Positions 1 through 5,651 of a stretch of DNA of 6,141 nt are shown here, piece by piece (within the stretch, counting starts at the first letter, position 1; each line of letters opens with the position of its first letter). Origin of the DNA: Bacteroidota bacterium (GTDB taxonomy: Bacteria; Bacteroidota; Bacteroidia; UBA7662); the NCBI GenBank assembly GCA_016868875.1, contig VGFN01000066.1:1-6141 (forward strand), given 5' to 3'. The position numbers and the translations under genes were made by a program. The notes beneath the pieces are model-generated. The model did no database searches. It had not been told where the DNA came from and saw nothing but the letters and a program-made list of their open reading frames with translations.

Positions 1-455
1 TGGATTCTCCACCCTATGCCTTGGATCAGTCCAATTCCATTAAGGCTATAGAGGGACTGCAGCTGTTTGTGAACAAACATCCCAACAGCCCCAGGGTGGA
101 TCAATGCAATTTCATCATCGAACAACTTCGCGACAAAATGAGGCTAAAAGCCTACGAAGCCGCCATGTTATTTTACCATATGGAAGATTACCGGGCTTCT
201 GCGGTTAGCCTAAAGCAATTGCTGGTCGAATACCCGGACCTGGCCGACCGTGAAAAAATCAAGTGGCTGATTATTGAATCTTATTACAAATTAGCCTCCA
301 ACAGCATCGAATCCAAAAAAGCCATACGCTTTGAACAAGTCATCTTGGCCCAAGAAGCATTGGAAGAAGAATTCCCCAACTCCGTCTATTTGGCCCAAAG
401 TCGAGCTATGGCCCTGGAAGCCAAAGCCTACATCACTAAAGCCCCAACAACCTAA
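1..455 (+). CDS. bamD: Outer membrane assembly lipoprotein BamD, C-terminal part (5' truncated)
   Basis: BamD is a periplasmic TPR lipoprotein of the BAM complex, which inserts beta-barrel proteins into the outer membrane. The frame is already open at the left edge (first full codon at position 3, reading DSPPYALDQSNS), so the TTG at 21 is an internal Leu codon and not a start. About 150 residues are visible and the lipobox lies outside the window. They are helical and TPR-like: an SPPYALDQ...KAIEGLQLFVNKHPNSPR repeat unit, then a pair of helices around YEAAMLFYHMEDYRAS with LLVEYPD, then a last helical pair ending in EEFPNS. The 'xxYP/FPxS' repeat ends are typical of BamD. It ends at TAA 453-455. 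Its position just before rpoZ and coaBC agrees with the order I recall from Bacteroidota genomes. Identification rests on recalled family similarity. Another TPR lipoprotein is possible but less likely. Confidence 0.85.
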   Translation, partial: DSPPYALDQSNSIKAIEGLQLFVNKHPNSPRVDQCNFIIEQLRDKMRLKAYEAAMLFYHMEDYRASAVSLKQLLVEYPDLADREKIKWLIIESYYKLASNSIESKKAIRFEQVILAQEALEEEFPNSVYLAQSRAMALEAKAYITKAPTT

Positions 456-470
456 TCAACACGCATCGAA

Positions 471-510
471 TTATTAACCTGATTAAAAAATTACTAACCT
501 GATTAAATAC
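471..510. repeat. Two-copy direct repeat, 20-bp period, upstream of rpoZ
   Basis: Two adjacent 20-bp units (471-490 and 491-510) match at 17 of 20 positions. Both contain the exact 13-mer TAACCTGATTAAA (475-487 and 495-507). The pair fills most of the 60-bp gap between the bamD stop and the rpoZ ATG and ends 5 bp before that ATG. The TGATTA in each unit is also the reverse complement of TAATCA at 453-458, which overlaps the bamD stop. The repeat is seen directly. A role as an operator or leader element is only inference, and a simple local duplication is equally possible. Confidence 0.75.
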
Positions 511-515
511 ACCTT

Positions 516-830
516 ATGTCACAACCCAACAACACCATCACCCGTAGTCTTCGCGACTTGGAACAAAGCACTGGCAACGTCTATGAAGCCGTTGCAGTCA
601 TCGCCAAGCGAAGTAACCAAATTGCCTCTAAAGTCAAAGAAGAGTTAAACTCCAAATTGGCCGAATTTGCAACCCCGGCGGATACCATCGAAGAAGTCTA
701 TGAGAATCGGGAGCAAATCGAAATTTCTCGTCAATACGAGCGCATGGCCAAACCAACATTGCAGGCGATTGAAGAGTTCAAACAAGGTAAAATTTATTAC
801 CGAAACGACTCCAAGAACAAAAAAGCCTAA
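516..830 (+). CDS. rpoZ: DNA-directed RNA polymerase omega subunit (Bacteroidota type)
   Basis: The 104-residue product resembles the RpoZ/Rpb6-like omega subunits of Bacteroidota, which bind the beta' subunit and help assemble and stabilise RNA polymerase. The omega signature is the segment at about residues 20-45, GNVYEAVAVIAKRSNQIA, corresponding to the conserved helix with the AKR motif. It is followed by the phylum-typical stretch LNSKLAEFATPADTIEEVYENREQIEISRQYE and the tail KPTLQAIEEFKQGKIYYR. The length is as expected for this group. The ATG at 516 is chosen because it starts just ahead of the conserved region and the preceding gap holds only the direct repeat; no Shine-Dalgarno sequence is visible. 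The gene ends in tandem stops (TAA 828-830, then TAA 831-833), and coaBC begins 10 bp later, so the two are probably co-transcribed. Confidence 0.9.
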   Translation: MSQPNNTITRSLRDLEQSTGNVYEAVAVIAKRSNQIASKVKEELNSKLAEFATPADTIEEVYENREQIEISRQYERMAKPTLQAIEEFKQGKIYYRNDSKNKKA

Positions 831-840
831 TAACTGAACA

Positions 841-2970
841 ATGCCTGCCGGCAAGAATGTTCTGATAGGCATTAGCAGCAGCATTGCTGCTTACAAGATT
901 TGTGGGTTGGTTCGTGAGCTGGTGCGTTCAGGCGCTGAGGTGCAAGTTGTTTTGACCCCTTCAGCCCATGATTTTGTAACACCACTCACCCTCAGCACCC
1001 TAAGCGGAAGGCCCGTGTACACCCAGCTTGTGCAAAACAAGGAGGGCGAATGGGTCAACCACGTTGCGCTTGGCCTATGGGCCGATTTGATTTTGGTAGC
1101 CCCTTGCACCGCCAATACCCTGGCGGCCATGGCCAGCGGAACTTGCAACAATTTGTTGTTGGCAACGGTTCTCTCGGCACGCTGCCCCGTGGCCGTAGCC
1201 CCGGCCATGGACCACGATATGTTTGGGCATCCAACCACCCAAGCGAATCTCCAAAGACTGATTGATATGGGGTACCGTATCGTGGAACCGGTTTCTGGAG
1301 AACTCGCATCCGGCTTGATTGGCGAAGGACGTATGGCGGAACCGGAAGATTTGCTAAAAACAATTCGAGAAATCCTGCTTGGAGATGCATTTCTACATGG
1401 ACAACGCGTTTTGGTGACCGCTGGCCCAACGCGGGAATACCTCGACCCGGTACGCTACATCACGAACCGATCTTCCGGCAGGATGGGGGTGGCATTGGCC
1501 GAAGCATTGGCCGATCGTGGAGCCCAAATAGAGCTTATCTACGGTCCAGGATCTGAATTGTGCCGGCATCCAGGCGTTCGTATACATTCGGTGGAAACGG
1601 CGGCACAAATGATGGATGCTTGCCAGAAGTTTGCCGAATCTTGTACCTTGCAAGTCTATGCCGCCGCGGTTGCGGATTACCGATCAGCGACTTACTCAGA
1701 TCAGAAAATCAAGAAATCCAAGGCATCCTTATCCTTGGAACTTGTCGCCAATCCGGACATGCTGCATTACGCCGGCACCCACAAAAAGCCAGGGCAAACC
1801 GTTATAGGATTCGCCTTGGAAAGTGAAAATGAAATCGAAAATGCCCTTCGAAAATTACATCATAAGCATGCCGACCTTGTGGTGATGAACAGCCTGAGGC
1901 AAGAAGGCGGCGCCATGGATGCCGAACAAATGGGTTGCACCTTGCTCACCTTAAATCATGATCCGGTGCACTTACCAATCATGCCCAAACGCGAGCTCGC
2001 CAAAGCCATGGTGAATCAATTTCGAACCTTGCTGAGGCTGGGAATGATCGTATGCCTCATGGGGCTCACATGGAACATACCAGTCAAATCCCAAGAATTG
2101 AATTGCCAAATCTCGGTCAACCCCGGCAAAGTTGGAGGAGCCGATCAGCAGTTTTATGCGAACATGCAACAGGCGCTTACCACCTTCGTTAACGGTCAGA
2201 AGTGGACCTCGGATGAGTTTCAATTCCAAGAGCGCATCAATTGCAGCATCAGCATCATGCTCGATGAGCGGATAAGCGGGAATACCTTCAAGGCTACGGC
2301 GCAAATCCAAAGCAGCAGACCCGTCTATAACAGTGCCTACACCACCGTGATCTTCAATTATACCGATCCGGATTGGCAATTTGAGTACAACGAGTCCCAG
2401 GCCATGGAATTCAACGAAAATGCCCATACCTCCAATTTGCTTTCGATGCTCGCATTCTACGCTAACCTCATTATTGGACTGGATTACAATACTTTCGGTA
2501 GAGAAAGCGGAACCCCCTATCTGCGCAAAGCTCAACAAATCGTTCTGAATGCTCAGAATGCCATTGAAGTCGGTTGGCGACAGAACCAAAGCTTGCGGAA
2601 CCGGTATTGGCTATCGGAATTGCTCAACAATTCAGCCTACAAACCCTTTCACCAAGGATTGTACGAATATCATCGGCAAGGCCTTGATCAAATACACAAG
2701 CCCGAAAGGGTAATCGATGCACGCCGCAAAATGTTGGGTGCCATTGAGAAAATCCATGATGTGAACCGTAACAAACCCGGAGGCATGCTGATCCCCTTGT
2801 ACCTCAAAGCCAAAATACCGGAAATTATCGGATTCTGCTCCAAAGCTTTGCCGGCCGAGAAAGCCAAGGTTGTGGAACAATTGATCGCCATGGACCCCTT
2901 GAACCAGGCAGAGTATAACCGCATCAACGCTTCAGGCGTCGGGGGCGGTGCAGGTGGAGGGGGCCGTTAG
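841..2970 (+). CDS. coaBC: CoaBC (phosphopantothenoylcysteine decarboxylase / phosphopantothenate-cysteine ligase) fused in frame to a DUF4835/PorD-like protein
   Basis: One 709-residue frame carries two proteins that are normally separate. Residues 1-180 are the flavoprotein CoaC domain: GISSSIAAYK (10-19), NH at 73-74 matching the active-site His, VAPCTANT (86-93), PAMDHDM (121-127, PAMN in E. coli) and ASGLIGEGRM (156-165). Ser157 sits where E. coli has the catalytic Cys158. Residues 185-394 are the CoaB ligase domain: VTAGPTREYLDPVRYITN (192-209), SSGRMG, AAAVADYR (274-281), KIKK (289-292), VIGFALE (321-327) and the usual C-terminal end LPIMPKRELAKAMVNQ (378-393). Together they turn 4'-phosphopantothenate and cysteine (with CTP) into 4'-phosphopantetheine in the cytosol. 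A normal CoaBC would stop near residue 395-400. Here the frame continues through a signal-peptide-like segment (390-417) into a complete DUF4835 domain (418-690) and a Gly-rich tail. The ATG at 841 starts 10 bp after rpoZ. The CoaBC assignment is firm; whether one polypeptide is made is not. Confidence 0.88.
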   Translation: MPAGKNVLIGISSSIAAYKICGLVRELVRSGAEVQVVLTPSAHDFVTPLTLSTLSGRPVYTQLVQNKEGEWVNHVALGLWADLILVAPCTANTLAAMASGTCNNLLLATVLSARCPVAVAPAMDHDMFGHPTTQANLQRLIDMGYRIVEPVSGELASGLIGEGRMAEPEDLLKTIREILLGDAFLHGQRVLVTAGPTREYLDPVRYITNRSSGRMGVALAEALADRGAQIELIYGPGSELCRHPGVRIHSVETAAQMMDACQKFAESCTLQVYAAAVADYRSATYSDQKIKKSKASLSLELVANPDMLHYAGTHKKPGQTVIGFALESENEIENALRKLHHKHADLVVMNSLRQEGGAMDAEQMGCTLLTLNHDPVHLPIMPKRELAKAMVNQFRTLLRLGMIVCLMGLTWNIPVKSQELNCQISVNPGKVGGADQQFYANMQQALTTFVNGQKWTSDEFQFQERINCSISIMLDERISGNTFKATAQIQSSRPVYNSAYTTVIFNYTDPDWQFEYNESQAMEFNENAHTSNLLSMLAFYANLIIGLDYNTFGRESGTPYLRKAQQIVLNAQNAIEVGWRQNQSLRNRYWLSELLNNSAYKPFHQGLYEYHRQGLDQIHKPERVIDARRKMLGAIEKIHDVNRNKPGGMLIPLYLKAKIPEIIGFCSKALPAEKAKVVEQLIAMDPLNQAEYNRINASGVGGGAGGGGR
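2008..2091 (+). other. Internal signal-peptide-like segment at the CoaBC/DUF4835 joint
   Basis: Fused residues 390-417 have the three parts of a Sec signal peptide: a basic n-region (Arg395, Arg399, with Lys383, Arg384 and Lys388 just before), a hydrophobic core LGMIVCLMGLTW (400-411), and a polar c-region NIPVKS with Val at -3 and Ser at -1. Cleavage between Ser417 and Gln418 would leave the expected family start QELNC. The segment is visible in the sequence; its cleavage and export are inferred. Confidence 0.7.
2008..2970 (+). CDS. DUF4835 / PorD-like periplasmic protein (C-terminal half of the fused frame, possible own start)
   Basis: This is the part of the 841-2970 frame that in related genomes is a separate gene after coaBC. 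From the in-frame ATG at 2008 it would give 320 residues, close to the roughly 300 I recall for the family. It begins with a signal peptide (basic MVNQFRTLLR, then hydrophobic LGMIVCLMGLTW) and a mature start at QELNC. Family hallmarks seen are the Cys pair in QELNC and INCSI (fused residues 422 and 468), FVNGQKWTSDEFQF, SSRPVYNSAYTTVIFNY, NLLSMLAFYANLIIGLDY, RNRYWLSELLN and LYEYHRQGLD. The family is DUF4835; I recall that some annotation pipelines name it type IX secretion protein PorD, but I cannot confirm this. The end is unusual: after the usual DPLNQAEYNRI it adds GVGGGAGGGGR. ATG 2044 is a second possible start but would lose the basic n-region. No Shine-Dalgarno sequence precedes either. 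Confidence 0.6.
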   Translation: MVNQFRTLLRLGMIVCLMGLTWNIPVKSQELNCQISVNPGKVGGADQQFYANMQQALTTFVNGQKWTSDEFQFQERINCSISIMLDERISGNTFKATAQIQSSRPVYNSAYTTVIFNYTDPDWQFEYNESQAMEFNENAHTSNLLSMLAFYANLIIGLDYNTFGRESGTPYLRKAQQIVLNAQNAIEVGWRQNQSLRNRYWLSELLNNSAYKPFHQGLYEYHRQGLDQIHKPERVIDARRKMLGAIEKIHDVNRNKPGGMLIPLYLKAKIPEIIGFCSKALPAEKAKVVEQLIAMDPLNQAEYNRINASGVGGGAGGGGR

Positions 2971-3020
2971 TCTTTACGAATTTCCAAAAAATATTCGGGA
3001 CCATCCATTGAATTCCTGTC

Positions 3021-4769
3021 ATGCTGCTTAGGCTGCTTATCCGAAATTTTGCCCTGATTGGGGAACTGGAGCTCAACGTGGGCCCCGGCCTCACGGTGAT
3101 CACCGGAGAAACCGGTGCGGGGAAGTCCATTCTCTTGGATGCCATCGGTTTGTTGTTAGGGGATCAAGCAGACCCTGCTTCATTCCGTGATTCTACCTTA
3201 CGATGCGTCGTCGAAATGGAGTTCCGCAGTCATGATCCCGAGGTCCTTGCCCTGTGGGGCCAAATCAATAACGAGGAACCCCCTTCCGCAAACTTTGAAT
3301 TTATTCTACGTAGGGAGATCAGTCCACAACGGCGCAGCCGTTGCCTCATTAACGATCGTGTATCTTCTCTGAAGGAACTCAAAAACCTTGCGACCCTACT
3401 CTTGGACCTTAGCGGCCAAGAAGAAGCCGTCGCCGTGGACAAAAGGCAAACTCAAGTATTGTTGCTCGACCAAATTGCTTGTTGCGAGGAACTTCGACGT
3501 GAGTATGCGGCCACTTTCAGCGAATGGGTTCAATCAAGACAAGCCTTGGATGGTTTTCTGACCGAATACGAGAAGAGCCAAAGGGAAGAAGAACTTAATC
3601 GATTTCATTACGAAGAACTTCGCTCAGCACCTTTGGAAAACTGGACCCGCCTAGTCGATTGTGAAAACCAACTCAGCATTCAGGAAAACGCCTTGGATTC
3701 CAGAGAGAAATTAACGATCGCGGCCGCTTCCTTGGTTGGAGATGCTCCGAATGGAGGTCAAGCCGTAGCCGATCAACTGCGAGATCTCTTGCAACAACTC
3801 GCAGGGATCAGCGGCAAAGATTCCGAAGTGGCCTCTTGGACAGAAATTTTGAAAAGCGTTTTGTTGCAAATTCGCGAATTGGCTCGCGATGCCGAATCCA
3901 TGGCCGAGGCAAGGGTGCCCGATTTACAAATGACCCAACAGTTACGCGATCAGGTGGATGTCTTGCAGAGTTTGTTGCACAAACATCGTCATTCGGAACT
4001 TCAAGACCTTCGAGACCTTCGAGAAAAGCTTGCTTCGTACTTGGAATCTGGACAAGGTGTGGATGAGCGCAGGAAAACGTTGGAGGCTCATGAGGCCAGA
4101 GCCTTGCAACAATGTCGCTTGGCAGCCTTGCGTTTACACCTAGCAAGGACCAAGGGCCTGAGCGATCTGTCGAAACGGCTTGCGGGCAAGCTTGCCAAAC
4201 TTTCCATGGAGCATGCTCGACTGGTTTTGGACTGGAATACCATCGTGAGTAACCTGAATGAACAATCAACGGCCGATGCCTTGCAAGAATGGGTTCCAAC
4301 GGAGGCGCTCATGGGGCTTGATCGACCAGATTTGCTCTTCAGCGCCAACCCCGGTCAGGATCCACGTCCCCTGGGGCAGGTAGCCAGTGGGGGAGAAAAA
4401 TCACGACTCTTGTTGGCCCTCAAGAGCCTGGTCAAAGAGCAAGGCCGTGATCATACCCGGATCTTTGACGAAATCGATGCAGGTATATCGGGGGAAACCG
4501 CCCTGCGTATGGGGAAAATGCTGTCCGAAATGGCCAAGAATCAACAAATAATGCTCATCACCCACCTACCCCAAATCGCTGCCCTCGGTGATCATCACTG
4601 GCATGTCATCAAAGAGATAGAGAACCAGCAAACCCGCACAGCCCTCTCGGTCCTATCCCCCAAGCAACGCCAAGAAACGTTGGCCCGCATGATTGGTGGG
4701 GATCGCTACGGGAAAGCCGCCCTTCAACAAGCCCTCGACCTCCTCGACACATCCCGCCCATCCAAGTGA
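3021..4769 (+). CDS. recN: DNA repair ATPase RecN
   Basis: RecN is an SMC-like ABC ATPase that acts at DNA double-strand breaks. The 582-residue length is slightly above the usual 550 or so. The N-terminal half-site starts MLLRLLIRNFALIGELEL, with Walker A GETGAGKS at 29-36 and the RecN stretch RREISPQRRSRCLIND at 97-112. Residues about 155-400 are rich in Glu, Gln, Leu and Arg, consistent with the coiled-coil arms. The C-terminal half has the ABC signature VASGGEKSR (454-462), Walker B IFDEIDAGISGE (481-492) and the H-loop ITHLPQIAALGD (513-524). Two positions look odd: GQEE at 132-135 where I expect a (G/S)QH motif, and Arg480 just before the Walker B IFDE, where the strand is usually hydrophobic (TLIFDE). 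The ATG at 3021 has no Shine-Dalgarno sequence and follows a 50-bp gap. Placement after DUF4835 matches the usual order. Confidence 0.95.
   Translation: MLLRLLIRNFALIGELELNVGPGLTVITGETGAGKSILLDAIGLLLGDQADPASFRDSTLRCVVEMEFRSHDPEVLALWGQINNEEPPSANFEFILRREISPQRRSRCLINDRVSSLKELKNLATLLLDLSGQEEAVAVDKRQTQVLLLDQIACCEELRREYAATFSEWVQSRQALDGFLTEYEKSQREEELNRFHYEELRSAPLENWTRLVDCENQLSIQENALDSREKLTIAAASLVGDAPNGGQAVADQLRDLLQQLAGISGKDSEVASWTEILKSVLLQIRELARDAESMAEARVPDLQMTQQLRDQVDVLQSLLHKHRHSELQDLRDLREKLASYLESGQGVDERRKTLEAHEARALQQCRLAALRLHLARTKGLSDLSKRLAGKLAKLSMEHARLVLDWNTIVSNLNEQSTADALQEWVPTEALMGLDRPDLLFSANPGQDPRPLGQVASGGEKSRLLLALKSLVKEQGRDHTRIFDEIDAGISGETALRMGKMLSEMAKNQQIMLITHLPQIAALGDHHWHVIKEIENQQTRTALSVLSPKQRQETLARMIGGDRYGKAALQQALDLLDTSRPSK
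4004..4024 (+). repeat. In-frame 9-bp tandem repeat inside recN
   Basis: AGACCTTCG occurs twice in a row (4004-4012 and 4013-4021), followed by a partial third copy AGA. It encodes the DLR-DLR part of ELQDLRDLREKL (residues 326-337) in the coiled-coil region. It keeps the reading frame and looks like a small slippage duplication, although a heptad-like, Leu-rich coiled coil could give similar codons by chance. Confidence 0.6.
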
Positions 4770-4815
4770 ACCGTTTTTTTGTTAAATTGTAATCGATTAT
4801 CCTAAACCCTACCCT

Positions 4816-5619
4816 ATGAGTCATTCGTTGTTACAAGGAAAAAGAGGCATCATCTTTGGCGCCCTCGACCAACAGTCTATTGCCTGGAAAGTGGCCGAAA
4901 AAGCCCACCAAGAAGGCGCTCGCTTTGTGCTCACCAACGCCCCAGTCGCCTTGCGTATGGGTCAAATTCAAGAACTGGCCGAGCGCCTGAATTCCACCGT
5001 TATAGGTGCAGATGCCACCGTGGATGCGGATTTGGAGAGTTTATTTACCCAGGCCGTTGAATTCTTGGGCGGGCCTATTGATTTTGTGTTGCATTCCATT
5101 GGCATGTCGCCCAATGTCCGCAAAGGCAAGGCCTATACGGACCTTAATTACGAGTTCTACCACAAAACCCTGGACGTGTCAGCCATGTCCTTTCACCGCA
5201 CCATGCGGGCCGCCATCGCCACCAAAGCCCTTGCCCAAGGCGCCTCGGTTTTGGCCCTTTCGTACATCGCTGCCCAACGTGTTTTTCCGGATTACAACGA
5301 TATGGCCGATGCCAAAGCCCTATTGGAATCCATCGCTAGAAGTTTTGGGTATCATCTGGGGAAATCCCACGGGGTCCGTGTCAATACCATCTCGCAGAGT
5401 CCAACCCGAACAACGGCAGGTTCGGGGGTCAAAGGCTTTGACGATTTCTTGGATTATGCCGAACGCATGTCCCCTTTGGGCAATGCCTCTGCTGAATCCT
5501 GCGCAGATTATTGTGTGGTCATGTTCTCGGATTTGACCCGTATGGTTACGATGCAAAATTTGTTTCATGACGGCGGTTTTTCCTTCACGGGGGTAAGCCA
5601 GGAAGTTTTGCAGTCCTAA
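4816..5619 (+). CDS. fabI: Enoyl-[acyl-carrier-protein] reductase FabI (NADH type)
   Basis: FabI catalyses the last reduction of each type II fatty-acid elongation cycle, enoyl-ACP to acyl-ACP, in the cytosol. The 267-residue product has the short-chain dehydrogenase fold with FabI-specific features. The cofactor-binding start is GIIFGALDQQSIAWKVAE (11-28), with SIAW at 21-24. The nucleotide pocket includes ADAT (65-68) and HSIGMSPN (93-100). The catalytic Tyr-X6-Lys is Tyr160 and Lys167 in PDYNDMADAK, with Tyr150 in LSY matching E. coli Tyr146. The stretch VRVNTISQSPTRTTAGSGVKGF (187-208) is characteristic, as are MSPLGN (218-223) and the end NLFHDGGFSFTGVSQEV. This is the Bacteroidota form and looks intact. 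The ATG at 4816 fits the family start MS-xx-LL-x-GKRGIIFGAL; the 46-bp gap before it is AT-rich with no Shine-Dalgarno sequence. Confidence 0.97.
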   Translation: MSHSLLQGKRGIIFGALDQQSIAWKVAEKAHQEGARFVLTNAPVALRMGQIQELAERLNSTVIGADATVDADLESLFTQAVEFLGGPIDFVLHSIGMSPNVRKGKAYTDLNYEFYHKTLDVSAMSFHRTMRAAIATKALAQGASVLALSYIAAQRVFPDYNDMADAKALLESIARSFGYHLGKSHGVRVNTISQSPTRTTAGSGVKGFDDFLDYAERMSPLGNASAESCADYCVVMFSDLTRMVTMQNLFHDGGFSFTGVSQEVLQS

Positions 5620-5651
5620 GGGCGTTTTCCGCGTTATAGATTCTTTGCGTT

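Noticed and set aside
21..23. TTG as a start codon for the first gene
   Set aside because: The frame is open to the window edge, and the residues before it (DSPPYA) continue the BamD sequence, so the gene is truncated by the window.
877..891. Hairpin AGCAGC-ATT-GCTGCT near the start of coaBC
   Set aside because: It encodes the conserved SSIAA of the flavoprotein motif, so the inverted repeat is a likely by-product of Ser and Ala codons.
1972..2589. Open frame of 205 codons on the minus strand
   Set aside because: It lies wholly over the CoaBC/DUF4835 coding frame, shows no recognisable motif, and is explained by codon bias of the real gene.
2977..2997. CGAAT/ATTCG inverted repeat between the fused gene and recN
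   Set aside because: The stem is only 5 bp with an 11-nt loop and no T tract, too weak for a terminator or a regulatory call.
3808..4299. Open frame of 163 codons on the minus strand within recN
   Set aside because: It is an antisense shadow of the RecN coiled-coil region, with no domain seen.
4771..4781. Run of seven T after recN as an intrinsic terminator
   Set aside because: No GC-rich hairpin precedes it that I can find. I also looked for a Bacteroidota promoter (TTTG then TAnnTTTG) in 4770-4815 and found only partial matches.
5006..5536. Open frame of 176 codons on the plus strand
   Set aside because: It is a shifted frame inside fabI; the product is Pro- and Trp-rich with no family features, while the fabI frame has all its motifs.
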